From positions 1,054,001-1,118,000 of the forward strand of contig JACJYR010000002.1 of NCBI GenBank assembly GCA_020636005.1: 64,000 nt of DNA, in the 5' to 3' direction. A model generated the notes under the pieces. The model made no database searches. It worked only from the letters and a program-made list of their open reading frames with translations, and was not told the DNA's origin. This stretch comes from Lewinellaceae bacterium (lineage in GTDB: Bacteria; Bacteroidota; Bacteroidia; Chitinophagales; Saprospiraceae). The position numbers were made by a program, and so were the translations under genes. Below, in pieces: positions 15,816 through 24,815 of this stretch (positions are counted from its first letter, which is position 1; every line of letters starts with the position of its first letter).

Positions 15816-16808
15816 ATGGCAAAATCCCCCTCGCCTGTAGATTACGATGCCCGCTGGAAGGTTTTGATCAAAAGCCTGCCCGGGCCGTTCATCAAACGCT
15901 TTTTTCCAAAGCTTTATAAAGAAATTGATTGGGCCAGGGAAGTCAAGTTCCTTGACAAGGAGTTGTTGAAGCTATTGGCCGATTTCCGCAAAAAAGGCAG
16001 CAGACAGGGCGACATCCTCATGGAACTGAATCTGCTGTCGGGAAAGCAACAGCTCGTATTGATCCATATCGAGGCCCAGCACGGTTTTGATGTAAGCCTG
16101 CCGGAGCGAATGTTCATCACATTCTACCGATTGAGGGATGCCCAGCCAGGCATACCTGTCGCTTCCATGGCACTTTACACGGGCAGCAAAGTGCCGAAGG
16201 TGCATGGCCGCTACAATTATGAATTCCACGATACCAAGTTGGTGTACCAGTTCCCTGCATTTTTGGTAAGGGAACAGAAGGAAGAAGACCTGCTTGCCTC
16301 TGACAACCCTATTGACTTGGCCATATTGGCTGCACTATATGTGATAAAGGCTAAACATGACACAGAAAAATCAGTAGCCTTCAAAAGAATGCTTGCGAGG
16401 CTGTGTTTTGAAAGGGGGTACAGCAAGCAGGAGACCATCAATTTGTTTACTTTTGTTCTGTTCCTGGTAAGGATACCCGAACAGGAGGATTATAAATTAA
16501 ATCAAGAAATCATGGATACATATTTTGATGACATCGATGACGATCCCGGTGTAATCCCCATCGTTGAGAATTCTCCGAAGCTTGCGGACTTCTTGCTTAA
16601 GAAATTTATCCTTGGCAAATCGTTAAAAGAAAGGGACGAGGAAAGGGATAAGGAAAGGGAAATAGCCTTGATAACCCGCCTATTAGAGCTGGGCTCCGAG
16701 CCTGTGTTCATTTCGCAGGCCCTGAACATGGAACTGGAAAGGGTAAAAAGCCTTATCGAACAAATCCAGAAAAATAAAAAGCCAACCGACAAAAAAGACC
16801 CTAAATAA
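15816..16808 (+). CDS. Rpn/PD-(D/E)XK nuclease-transposase family protein
   Basis: Starting at the ATG at 15816 (MAKSPSPVDYDARWK) the protein has 330 residues. It belongs to the Rpn-like recombination-promoting nuclease or PD-(D/E)XK nuclease-transposase superfamily. The core motif is DILMELNLLSGKQQLVLIHIEAQ (about residues 66-88), with the catalytic Asp and Glu-x-Gln. RMLARLCFERGYSKQETINL (about 190-209) is conserved in the decayed copy at 10660-10955. The last 70 residues are a highly charged helix (KERDEERDKEREIA), then a helix-turn-helix-like end (EPVFISQALNMELERVKSLIEQIQ). Rpn proteins cut DNA and promote RecA-independent recombination; phage defence has also been proposed. Confidence 0.8.
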   Translation: MAKSPSPVDYDARWKVLIKSLPGPFIKRFFPKLYKEIDWAREVKFLDKELLKLLADFRKKGSRQGDILMELNLLSGKQQLVLIHIEAQHGFDVSLPERMFITFYRLRDAQPGIPVASMALYTGSKVPKVHGRYNYEFHDTKLVYQFPAFLVREQKEEDLLASDNPIDLAILAALYVIKAKHDTEKSVAFKRMLARLCFERGYSKQETINLFTFVLFLVRIPEQEDYKLNQEIMDTYFDDIDDDPGVIPIVENSPKLADFLLKKFILGKSLKERDEERDKEREIALITRLLELGSEPVFISQALNMELERVKSLIEQIQKNKKPTDKKDPK

Positions 16809-16809
16809 C

Positions 16810-17337
16810 ATGGCCTCCAACCGACGAAGGGAATCCAATACAGACTCCCACAACAGCATTGCCGTCCGGACGGTCGTCATTTCCAGCCTCCTACTCGCCG
16901 GCATCTTCATCGCCTTGTTTTTTCTGGAAAATAAGCTGGGCAACCTGCTTGGAAAATATGCCGACGAAGCCACCATCGGCCTGATGCTGCTCATGCTTTG
17001 GCTGGTGGTGGGCAGCGGTATTCGCAGCGTTAACAGCCTGAGCAAAAGCATCCCTGCTTGGAAGCTGTTGTTGTCGGGGATAGCGATAGCAGGCATGAGC
17101 GCCATCCTCTATTCCGCCTTTTTGATTGTTTTTCCCAAAGTGGCCAAATCGCCGGCTTTTACAGAGGTGGCCGGGGCCAGCGGCGGCATGATCCTCTTGC
17201 TGATGGGCTTTGCTTTCATCATTTCCCTGATTGCCATCGTCAATGTGCGGGTGAAGAACAAAATGCTGGGCAACGTGCTGGAGTTTTTAATCATTGGAGG
17301 GTGCATCGGCGGGTTTGTTTATTTTGCCACCCGTTGA
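16810..17337 (+). CDS. Four-helix membrane protein, unknown
   Basis: The 175-residue protein has four strong hydrophobic segments (about residues 20-40, 55-75, 83-105 and 118-140, with a further one near 152-172), short loops and a charged N-terminus (ASNRRRESNTDSHNS). It begins one base after the stop codon of the upstream nuclease gene, so the two are probably co-transcribed. I do not recognise the family. The link to the nuclease is interesting, because toxin- or defence-type nucleases are sometimes paired with membrane proteins, but nothing in the sequence shows such a function. Confidence 0.6.
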   Translation: MASNRRRESNTDSHNSIAVRTVVISSLLLAGIFIALFFLENKLGNLLGKYADEATIGLMLLMLWLVVGSGIRSVNSLSKSIPAWKLLLSGIAIAGMSAILYSAFLIVFPKVAKSPAFTEVAGASGGMILLLMGFAFIISLIAIVNVRVKNKMLGNVLEFLIIGGCIGGFVYFATR

Positions 17338-17371
17338 ACTGGCATGAAAAAACCAAATCGGGATATTCATC

Positions 17372-17595
17372 TTTTTCTTTTATTGTCGCTGGGGTAACTG
17401 TTTGCCCTTAAACCTTCCTCATCATGAAAAAACTCGCACTGCATTGGCAAATCCTCATCGGCATGTTGGCCGGCGTACTCTTTGGCCTGCTGGCCGTCAG
17501 CGTTGGCTGGGTAGGCTTCGTCGTGGACTGGATCAAGCCCTTCGGCACTATCTTCATCAACCTGCTGAAACTCATCGCCGTGCCGCTCATCGTGG
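17372..17595 (+). repeat. Duplicated 5' end of the symporter gene, copy 1
   Basis: These 224 bases repeat 18719-18942: about 52 bases of upstream region plus the first 57 codons of the dicarboxylate symporter, with about 8 mismatches and one single-base indel. The repeat ends abruptly after the codons for KLIAVPLIV. Confidence 0.9.
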
Positions 17596-17672
17596 GTTTC
17601 AGGGAATCCGGGGCCGCCCAGTCACCGCAGCGGCTTTTCATAATTTCTTCTTCATTTTTAAAACCGGGATGA
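17424..17672 (+). pseudogene. Truncated dicarboxylate/amino acid:cation symporter
   Basis: Codons 1-57 match the N-terminus of the intact symporter at 18771 (first two transmembrane helices); the next 25 codons are unrelated sequence before a stop. The fragment retains its own upstream region and start codon and may still be transcribed. It arose from a duplication of the symporter 5' end that now flanks a decayed membrane-protein gene. Confidence 0.85.
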
Positions 17673-18639
17673 ATACCCGCATTGTGCTGCCAGTGATCCG
17701 ATCGGACTCAATGGAGGCAGAAAGCAACCTGCCTATTCCGGGCTTGCGAAGGTTGTCATAGTTCTCAGAATAGATTATGTCAGTCCTGGCGTACCGGTCA
17801 AAAAGCAGTTCACTGTTGGCAGCAAAAACCAAATTGGAGTTCACTAAATTGGCAATAGCGAAAAACATGACCAGGAAAAAAAAAGCCCAGCGTCCACGAG
17901 AAGTACTGGCGCAGATTGAGGTTGCTCAAAAAAGTAAGGAAAGCCGGTTGATGGGGCGGTAGAAAATATGGAAGGCTATTTTCGTCAGCAGGCGGAAAAA
18001 GGGATATTGAAACCTGCGGGCGTATTTGGTTTCTTTAAATTGTTTGATTGAAAACAGGGTAGAAGACAGCGCCAAACTAATGAAAGCAAAGACAGCGATA
18101 TTCCTGACCTGCAACAACAAGTTTTCAGGAAGGAATTGCCCTAATAATTTTCCGATGGCATACACTGCCACCACGTCCATGTTCAGGGCAACAAAAACAA
18201 GCACTGCATAGGAACAAAATGCAAAAATGACGCTGCAAAAATTGTCCAACCCATTGATCAGGCCATTTTCATTCGGGAAATCCCGGACGATTTTTTTCCA
18301 TGAAATGCCTTGGATAGTACCCGCCCTCCACATTAATCCCCTCTGGGAAGACCGAGTTCAGGCCAATAAGGCCAATCCAAAGTGCCCGAAGCACAAAATG
18401 CAACACAAAACCTATTATTATGACATAAACGGCAATAAAGGCATAATTGAAAAACAAGTAGAGCATGGTAAAATTCTCCAGCGAGAAAAAGGTCATCGCA
18501 AACTCGCCGATGCGCTCCAGCAGGCCAGGAAGTTGCAACGAGCCGAAAATAGCCACCCCGAAACGATCAGCTCGGCTTGCCAGCTTTCCTGTTCCAGTTT
18601 GCTGAGCCAATCAGGTTTAGTCGCATTGTTTTTCATCAT
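17638..18639 (-). pseudogene. Frameshifted membrane-protein gene between the duplicated symporter ends
   Basis: Read on the minus strand from the ATG at 18639, pieces in different frames join into one ~330-residue membrane protein: NATKPDWLSKLEQESWQAEL, then VAIFGSLQLPGLLERIGEFA and a helix YLFFNYAFIAVYVIIIGFVL, then FPNENGLINGLDNFCSVIFA, NIAVFAFISLALSSTLFSIK and finally FAIANLVNSNLVFAANSELL and RYARTDIIYSENYDNLRK up to a stop at 17638. At least three frameshifts break it. I do not recognise the family beyond a multi-pass membrane protein. Since it lies exactly in the 1.1-kb segment between the two symporter 5' ends, it probably arrived with the rearrangement. Confidence 0.75.
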
Positions 18640-18718
18640 TAGGCAAAAATTGGGTTGGAATAAAAGAACCAGATAGGCAAAAGAACAAAAAAGCAAGAGC
18701 AGTGCTGGCCTTCCCCGA

Positions 18719-18942
18719 TTTTTTCTTTTTTTGTCGCTGGGTAACTGTTTGCCCTTAAACCTTTCTCATCATGAAAAAACTCGCACTGCATTGGCAAATC
18801 CTCATTGGCATGGTGGCCGGCGTACTCTTCGGCCTGCTGTCCGTCAGCGTTGGCTGGGTGGGCTTCGTCGTGGACTGGATCAAGCCGTTCGGCACTATCT
18901 TCATCAACCTGCTGAAACTCATCGCCGTGCCGCTCATCGTGG
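18719..18942 (+). repeat. Duplicated 5' end of the symporter gene, copy 2
   Basis: Partner of 17372-17595. It includes the region directly upstream of the intact symporter (GTCGCTGGGTAACTGTTTGCC, then AAACCTTTCTCATC) and its first 57 codons. Confidence 0.9.
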
Positions 18943-20075
18943 CATCGCTCATCAAGGGCATCTCCGACTTAAAAGATATTTCCAAGCTTTCCAAAATGGG
19001 CACCCGGACCTTGGCCATCTACATTATGACGACCGTCATCGCCATCAGCCTGGGCCTGATCATCGTCAACATCGTGCAGCCCGGCCACCTGGTAAAAGAA
19101 GAAACCCGCACGGAAATGATGGAAAAATTTGGCGGCGATGCCGCCAGCCGGATAGCCGCTGCCGAGAAACAAAAAGGCCAGGGGCCCCTGCAGCCGCTCA
19201 TTGACATCGTGCCCGACAACATCTTCGGCGCAGCCGCCAGCAACGGCAACATGCTCCAGGTCATCTTCTTCGTCGTTTTTTTTGGCATCGGGATGATACT
19301 GATACCGGAGGAGCAGTCACGCCCCGTCAAGGCATTTTTTGATGGGGTAAACGAGGTCGTGTTGAAACTGATTGACCTGATCATGCTGGCTGCACCGTAT
19401 GGGGTTTTTGCGCTGCTATGTGCGCTGGTGGTCGAACTGCCCAGCCCCGATCTGTTCGTGGCCCTGCTGGGATATGCTGCTTGTGTGGTGGGGGGATTGC
19501 TTATCCTCATTTTTGGCTTTTATCCTACACTCGTAAAGATTTTTGCAAAACGGGACTACAAGTTTTTCATGAAGGGCATTTCGCCTGCACAACTGCTGGC
19601 CTTCAGTACCAGTTCGAGCGCCGCCACGCTACCGGTCACCATGGAGCGGGTGGAAGAGCACCTCGGCGTGGACGAGGAAGTGGCGAGTTTCGTGCTGCCC
19701 ATCGGCGCCACCATCAACATGGACGGGACGGCGCTCTACCAAGGGGTGGCCGCTGTTTTTATTGCGCAAACTTTTGGGATGGGGCTTGGCCTTGGTGCGC
19801 AGTTGGGCATTATTTTGACGGCGACCCTGGCCTCCATCGGTTCGGCAGCAGTACCGGGCGCTGGAATGGTGATGCTGGTGATCGTGCTGGGGCAAGCGGG
19901 CATCCCAGAGGCAGGCTTGGCGCTCATTTTTGCGATTGACCGCCCGCTGGATATGCTGCGAACGGTGGCCAATGTGACGAGCGATGCGACGGTTTCGATG
20001 ATTGTGGCGAAGAGTGTGGACAAGTTGGGCGAACCGGAGGTGAAGGAATGGGATGATAATTACCCAAAAAGGTAG
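18771..20075 (+). CDS. Dicarboxylate/amino acid:cation symporter
   Basis: This 434-residue protein of the DAACS family (GltP/DctA, SLC1 fold) takes up C4-dicarboxylates or acidic amino acids with Na+ or H+. Family hallmarks are the serine-rich hairpin LLAFSTSSSAATLPVTM (about 278-294), PIGATINMDGTALYQGVAA (about 308-326), the HP2 region LASIGSAAVPGAGMVML (about 350-366) and AIDRPLDMLRTVANVTSDA (about 387-405), where the Asp and Asn coordinate substrate and sodium. The length and all eight helices appear intact. A truncated copy of its first 57 codons lies 1.35 kb upstream. Confidence 0.92.
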   Translation: MKKLALHWQILIGMVAGVLFGLLSVSVGWVGFVVDWIKPFGTIFINLLKLIAVPLIVASLIKGISDLKDISKLSKMGTRTLAIYIMTTVIAISLGLIIVNIVQPGHLVKEETRTEMMEKFGGDAASRIAAAEKQKGQGPLQPLIDIVPDNIFGAAASNGNMLQVIFFVVFFGIGMILIPEEQSRPVKAFFDGVNEVVLKLIDLIMLAAPYGVFALLCALVVELPSPDLFVALLGYAACVVGGLLILIFGFYPTLVKIFAKRDYKFFMKGISPAQLLAFSTSSSAATLPVTMERVEEHLGVDEEVASFVLPIGATINMDGTALYQGVAAVFIAQTFGMGLGLGAQLGIILTATLASIGSAAVPGAGMVMLVIVLGQAGIPEAGLALIFAIDRPLDMLRTVANVTSDATVSMIVAKSVDKLGEPEVKEWDDNYPKR

Positions 20076-20113
20076 GGAAAGCATGGCTGTTTACCCAAAA
20101 TAAAAACCCAGTT

Positions 20114-21007
20114 ATGAGCAACATTTATGACAGGATATTCAAAGAAGACATCGAACCGATCATCGAGGTTTTTGCGACCGAAGTGCTTCATGTCAACATG
20201 GGCAGGACAGAGGAGATAAAAGATAAGATCCAGGCCACTTGGCAAAGGGAAGGTGATTACCTGAAAAAGCTAATTTTTGATGACCCGTCAAAAAACTGTG
20301 TGCTACACATTGAGTTTCACGTCAAGGACGAAGATCTGTCAAAGTGGATGTTGCTAACATACGGGATGATTTATCACCAGTTTGGCGTACCTGTGCGGCA
20401 ATTCGTCATATATGTGGGCAGAAAGAAAAAGCCCAGGATGCCTTCCGGCACACAGCACGATGATTGTTCCCATCAGTTCAGCATTATCAACTTGCGTGAA
20501 TTTTCACACAAGATGTTTTTGAACTCCCATATTCCTGAGCTTGTTGTTTTGGCAGTATTGGCCGATTTTGAAGGCGAGCCGTCTGAAAAAATCATCCGTG
20601 AAATTTTGGGCAAGCTGCATCAATTGAGAGGAGATACAGCCAATTTGGGCAAATATGTGCAGCAATTGGAAATCTTATCAAAGCTGCGTAATTTGCAACC
20701 CTTAACTTCTAAAATAATTACCGACATGCCATTTGTATATGATTTAGAGACCGATATTCGGTATAAACAAGGCCGTAGAAAAGGAATTCAGGAAGGACGT
20801 CAGGAAGGACGTCAGGAAGGACGTAAAGAGGGGCTTGAAAAAGCAAAAATCGAGTTTATCGAAAAACTCCTGCTACAGGGTGGTTTTACCGTACACCAAA
20901 TTGTGTCGCTGACTGGAACAACAGAAGCTTTGGTAAAACAAATACAGGAGGAATTGGAGAAACAAAAAAGCCCTGCCCCAACCAAAAACAGGAAAAATGG
21001 GAAATAA
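20114..21007 (+). CDS. Rpn/PD-(D/E)XK nuclease-transposase family protein
   Basis: The 297-residue protein contains the nuclease core KKLIFDDPSKNCVLHIEFHV (about 50-69), with an Asp followed by the Glu of HIEF, and YGMIYHQFGVPVRQFVIYVG (about 77-96). The C-terminal part has short tandem units GRQEGRQEGRKEG (about 220-245), encoded by 12-base DNA repeats at about 20783-20830, and then a helix-turn-helix-like end (GFTVHQIVSLTGTTEALVKQ), the same tail plan as in many Rpn/DUF4351-type proteins. It is distinct from the copy at 15816. A bidirectional terminator follows. A role in recombination or phage defence is possible but not shown here. Confidence 0.8.
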   Translation: MSNIYDRIFKEDIEPIIEVFATEVLHVNMGRTEEIKDKIQATWQREGDYLKKLIFDDPSKNCVLHIEFHVKDEDLSKWMLLTYGMIYHQFGVPVRQFVIYVGRKKKPRMPSGTQHDDCSHQFSIINLREFSHKMFLNSHIPELVVLAVLADFEGEPSEKIIREILGKLHQLRGDTANLGKYVQQLEILSKLRNLQPLTSKIITDMPFVYDLETDIRYKQGRRKGIQEGRQEGRQEGRKEGLEKAKIEFIEKLLLQGGFTVHQIVSLTGTTEALVKQIQEELEKQKSPAPTKNRKNGK

Positions 21008-21024
21008 CAAGTGTTTCCTTTCAG

Positions 21025-21062
21025 AAAAGCCCCGCTTCATAACATTGAAGCAGGGCTTTTTC
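21025..21062. terminator. Bidirectional terminator between convergent genes
   Basis: AAAAGCCCCGCTTCA and TGAAGCAGGGCTTTTTCTTT form a 15-bp stem with one mismatch around a 5-base loop, with T-runs on both strands. It separates the plus-strand nuclease gene from the minus-strand lpxK. Confidence 0.85.
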
Positions 21063-21068
21063 TTTCCG

Positions 21069-22196
21069 TCAAACCTTAAACTCCAACAAAAACTCCTTTA
21101 CTGCCTTATCAAACAATTCCCCTTCCTCAAAATGGAAATAAACCTCCACAGGCAGTACCATCACGGGCAGCTTTTTTTCCAGCAGCCACTGGCGGTGGAG
21201 TTCCAGGCGCATGGCGTCTTTCTCAGTGGTCAATATGACCTTTTTCCCTCCCGGCAGGGCGTTGAACATTTTTTCAATGTCCTCCAAATCCGTTTCGGTA
21301 AAATAGTGGTGGTCTTCGTACTCTTTCACCCGCACAGTGCCAGCTTTTGATTCCAGGTATTCCAGCAGGTAATCCGTCCCGGCGATGGCGCAGACGAGCA
21401 ACACGGCTATATCCTCCTGTAAATCAAGGCGGTAATTGGGGTTTAAAATGTAATAAGGCTGCAAATAGTGGTAACTCGAAAAGAACATATCCTGGAAAGG
21501 AAAGGGCTTTATCTCTTTGACCATCGCCTCTTTTTCCACGTCTGTCATATCGGGCGGGCATTTTGAAACGATGATGATGTCGGCCCGGCGGTAGGCACTT
21601 CGCCACTCCCGCAAACGGCCCGATGGCAGCAGGAAATCCCGGGTAAAGGGGCGATTGTATTCTGTCAACAGGATGTTCAGCCCCGGCTGAACGGAGCGGT
21701 GCTGAAAGGCATCGTCGAGCAAAATGATCTGCGTGTGCGGGGCGTGCTGCATGATTTGCGGGATGCCGAGTTCCCGGCTTTCGTTCACTGTCACAAACAC
21801 ATCGGGGAATTTGCGGGCGAACATCAACGGCTCATCGCCCACATCTTCGGCTGAGTTGAATGGACGGACAATTTGGTAGCCTTTGGTTTTGCGCATGTAG
21901 CCGCGGCTGAGGGTGGCTACATTGATATATGGCCGGAGCAAGCGGATAAGGTATTCGATATGGGGCGTCTTGCCCGCACCGCCAACAGAGAGATTGCCAA
22001 CAGCAATGACAGGAAGGTTAAACTTTACGCTGACAAGGAGTTTCCTCCGGTAGAAAAAATCCCGGATGCTCACGCCCAGCCCGTACAACAGGGAGAATGG
22101 CAAAAGCAACAGGCGAATGAGCGGATCTTGAAACACTGGTAGTCGTTTATTGGAATTTACGGGGATCACGTCTGTTTGTTCAGAAAATGGTAGCAT
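21069..22196 (-). CDS. lpxK: Tetraacyldisaccharide 4'-kinase
   Basis: LpxK phosphorylates the 4' position of the lipid A precursor at the inner membrane. The 375-residue protein has an N-terminal membrane-associating helix (about 26-45), the P-loop VGNLSVGGAGKTP (about 66-78), the family signature SRGYMRKTKGY (about 100), GDEPLMFARKFP (about 124) and the DDAFQHRSVQPGLNILL segment (about 165). The Bacteroidota version is normally this length. The N-terminus before residue 20 is poorly constrained, so an internal start is possible. Confidence 0.93.
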   Translation of the reverse strand: MLPFSEQTDVIPVNSNKRLPVFQDPLIRLLLLPFSLLYGLGVSIRDFFYRRKLLVSVKFNLPVIAVGNLSVGGAGKTPHIEYLIRLLRPYINVATLSRGYMRKTKGYQIVRPFNSAEDVGDEPLMFARKFPDVFVTVNESRELGIPQIMQHAPHTQIILLDDAFQHRSVQPGLNILLTEYNRPFTRDFLLPSGRLREWRSAYRRADIIIVSKCPPDMTDVEKEAMVKEIKPFPFQDMFFSSYHYLQPYYILNPNYRLDLQEDIAVLLVCAIAGTDYLLEYLESKAGTVRVKEYEDHHYFTETDLEDIEKMFNALPGGKKVILTTEKDAMRLELHRQWLLEKKLPVMVLPVEVYFHFEEGELFDKAVKEFLLEFKV

Positions 22197-22289
22197 CCCA
22201 TCTATACCGCTTCCCGCCTTGTGCGCAAAAGTAGCGAATCGTGAGTTTCAGGAAAGCAATAACTTCGCCGCTCATTTGGCATTCTTAGC

Positions 22290-22390
22290 AACGATGAAAA
22301 AATAATTTCCCTATTTTGATTTTGAAACCCCAGTTCTGGAAGGTTTTTTTAATAATAAAATAGTCGTTTTATTTTTCCTTCGATCCTAAG
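22290..22390 (+). repeat. Dispersed upstream element, copy A
   Basis: One of four related intergenic elements (others at 34466-34576, 43166-43275 and 62333-62434). It reads AACGATGAAAAAATAA, then TATTTTGATTTTGAAACCCC, a short arm pair CCC/GGG, a hairpin AATAAAA-TAGTCG-TTTTATT, and ends TTTTTCCTTCGATCCTAAG. It ends 13 bases before the start codon of the Omp85-like gene and points toward it. Confidence 0.8.
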
Positions 22391-22403
22391 TATCGTTTCT
22401 TTC

Positions 22404-23867
22404 ATGGTGCGGCATTTCTTCCAATTATTCCTTATTTTCTTTTTAACAATACCAACCCTGCTGACGGGCCAGGCACCTGGGCCAGACACACTAGCCTTTG
22501 CAACATTTCAACCCTCCCGTTCTCAAAAGCTTGAATATGCCATCATCAAAAATATTTATGTAGCAGGCAATAAGCACACAAAAGCTGATATCATCCTCCG
22601 TGAACTGGACTTTTCGGAAAACGACACCGTCCTTTTATCGACCCTCACCTACCGCCTGCAGCAGAACCAATACAACCTGATGAACACCGGCCTGTTCTCC
22701 AGTGCCGAAATCACTTTCAGGGAATGGGAAGGAGCTACCAATAAGGTAGGGCTGCAGATTACAGTACGGGAAAGTTGGTACATCTTCCCATTCCCCATCG
22801 TGGAGCTTGCCGACCGGAACTTCAACGTCTGGTGGGAGACCTACAATCGTTCCCTGCGGAGGCTCAACCTGGGCGTCCGGTTTTACCATACCAATTTTAC
22901 CGGCAGGAAGGATTGGCTCAAAGCAGTGGCCCAATTTGGTTTCACCAAGAAATTCGAGCTGATATACACCCTGCCCTATTTCAACAAAAGCGGCACCATC
23001 GGCCTGAACTTCAACGCCCTTTACACCCGGGAAAAAGAAATTGGCTACACCACGCTCGGCAACAGGCTGCTCTTCCAGACGGACGGCGACAACATCCTGC
23101 TGCGGCGCCTGCGCCTGGGGGCCGGCCTCCTCTACCGGCAGGGGCTGGACACCTACCACCGGCTGGATGCCTCTTTTCACAACAACCACATTTATGAAAG
23201 CGTACAGCAAGAACTCAACCCCGACTTTTTCCTGAACGGCCTGCGGCAGCAATACCTAACCCTTAGCTACCAATTTACCCTCGACAAGCGGGACATCAAG
23301 CCCTACCCTATCAACGGTTTCCTGTTTTCCACTTCCCTGAGCGAAAAAGGGTTTGGCTTGTCGAAAGGAATCCAGGCGCTGGACCTCAGTGCTACTTATG
23401 TCCAATACATCCCCATAGCCACCCGCTGGAACTTCGTTTCTTTTTTGAAGGGCAAAACAGGGCTGAACCGCTCGAAACAGCCCTATTACAACAGCACCGC
23501 CCTGGGCTACGAACCTGACTTCCTGCGCGGCTACGAATTTTATGTCGTTGACGGGCTTGACTTTGTGTACCAAAAGAGCAGCCTCCGCTACGAGCTTTTC
23601 AATAGCAGTATCAACTGGGGAAGGCTCATGATCTTCGACGGCCTGAAAATAATGCCCCTCAAGTTTTACCTCGTCCTGCACAACGAATTAGGCTACGTCA
23701 ACAACCCTTTTTACAAAACCGGCAACCCCCTCAGCAACGAGCTGCTCTGGGGCACCAGCATCGGCCTCGACATGGTCATCTACTACAACAAGGTTTTTAA
23801 CTTTGAAATCAGCCGCAACCATTTGGGCGAGCTTGGTTTTTTCCTACATTGGGCATTCAGTTTTTAG
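22404..23867 (+). CDS. Omp85-like outer-membrane protein (POTRA plus barrel)
   Basis: The 487-residue protein has a signal peptide (cleavage near LLTGQA), one POTRA-like domain (about 45-130: YAIIKNIYVAGNKHTKADII and LMNTGLFSSAEITF) and a C-terminal region rich in alternating hydrophobic/aromatic strands ending in GFFLHWAFSF, the terminal aromatic of a beta barrel. It is shorter than BamA and has a single POTRA, so it resembles the Bacteroidota BamA/TamA-like surface-antigen proteins of unknown specificity. It is probably an outer-membrane insertase or exporter. The upstream element ends only 13 bases before the start codon, which suggests leader-mediated regulation. Confidence 0.75.
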   Translation: MVRHFFQLFLIFFLTIPTLLTGQAPGPDTLAFATFQPSRSQKLEYAIIKNIYVAGNKHTKADIILRELDFSENDTVLLSTLTYRLQQNQYNLMNTGLFSSAEITFREWEGATNKVGLQITVRESWYIFPFPIVELADRNFNVWWETYNRSLRRLNLGVRFYHTNFTGRKDWLKAVAQFGFTKKFELIYTLPYFNKSGTIGLNFNALYTREKEIGYTTLGNRLLFQTDGDNILLRRLRLGAGLLYRQGLDTYHRLDASFHNNHIYESVQQELNPDFFLNGLRQQYLTLSYQFTLDKRDIKPYPINGFLFSTSLSEKGFGLSKGIQALDLSATYVQYIPIATRWNFVSFLKGKTGLNRSKQPYYNSTALGYEPDFLRGYEFYVVDGLDFVYQKSSLRYELFNSSINWGRLMIFDGLKIMPLKFYLVLHNELGYVNNPFYKTGNPLSNELLWGTSIGLDMVIYYNKVFNFEISRNHLGELGFFLHWAFSF

Positions 23868-23930
23868 CGATTGGCGATCGGTGATTGGAATTTTCCAATT
23901 CACCAATTTCCAATGTTCCAAATTTCCAAC

Positions 23931-24815
23931 ATGCAAGTTGTCGTTTACAGCCAATACCTCAAGCCCGGTGACCTCCCTCACGTCCAGCACCTCTTCGATG
24001 CCCTGCACGAGTTTGGGATTGCGGCCTATGTCAACAAAACTTACCTGGCAACCATCCGGGAAGCGGTGAACCTTAAGACCAATGTGGGCGAGTTTGAAGG
24101 CTATATGGATTTCAGGGTTCGGCCTTTCGACTTCGTGATCACCCTGGGCGGCGATGGCACCATCCTGGCAGCGGCCACTTTTGTCAGGGATACCGGAGTG
24201 CCCATCCTCGGCATCAACCTGGGCCGGCTCGGCTTTCTGGCCACCGTCAACAAAAACAGGATCCGGGATGCCATCGGGCAATTGGTAAAAGGAAGCTATT
24301 CTTTGGAAAGCCGGAGTACCCTCCGCCTGGAATCGGAGCCTAACGTTTTTGGTGAAACTTCATTTGCGCTCAACGATTTCACAATTTTGAAACGGGACAC
24401 TTCCTCCATGATCACTATCAATGCCTTCGTGAACGGTGCCTACCTGAACACCTATTGGGCGGACGGCCTCATCCTCGCCACCCCAACCGGTTCTACAGGC
24501 TACTCGCTTAGTTGTGGCGGCCCCATTGTTTTTCCCGACTCTACCAACTTTGTGCTGACGCCGGTGGCACCGCACAACCTCAACGTCCGTCCGCTCATCA
24601 TTGACGACGCTTCGGTCATTGCCTTCGAGGTGGAAGGGCGGGCAGAAAATTTCCTGTGTACCCTGGATTCCCGTTTCGAGGTGATCACTTCCGACTACCA
24701 ACTGGCGGTAAGGCGGGGAGATTTTTTCATCAACATGGTCAATCTCAAGGATGTGGGGTTTTTGGATACCATCCGAAACAAGTTGACCTGGGGGATTGAC
24801 CAGCGGAACCACTGA
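23931..24815 (+). CDS. nadK: NAD kinase
   Basis: NAD kinase makes NADP+ from NAD+ and ATP. I chose the ATG at 23931 (MQVVVYSQYLKPG); the in-frame ATG at 23871 would add 20 residues of IHQFPMFQ-type sequence encoded by an AT-rich spacer. The product has 294 residues. Landmarks are the GGDG motif in VITLGGDGTILAAATFVRDT (about 69-88), GINLGRLGFLATV (about 95-107), and the nucleotide-binding ATPTGSTGYSLSCGGP (about 183-198). All key residues are present. Confidence 0.94.
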   Translation: MQVVVYSQYLKPGDLPHVQHLFDALHEFGIAAYVNKTYLATIREAVNLKTNVGEFEGYMDFRVRPFDFVITLGGDGTILAAATFVRDTGVPILGINLGRLGFLATVNKNRIRDAIGQLVKGSYSLESRSTLRLESEPNVFGETSFALNDFTILKRDTSSMITINAFVNGAYLNTYWADGLILATPTGSTGYSLSCGGPIVFPDSTNFVLTPVAPHNLNVRPLIIDDASVIAFEVEGRAENFLCTLDSRFEVITSDYQLAVRRGDFFINMVNLKDVGFLDTIRNKLTWGIDQRNH

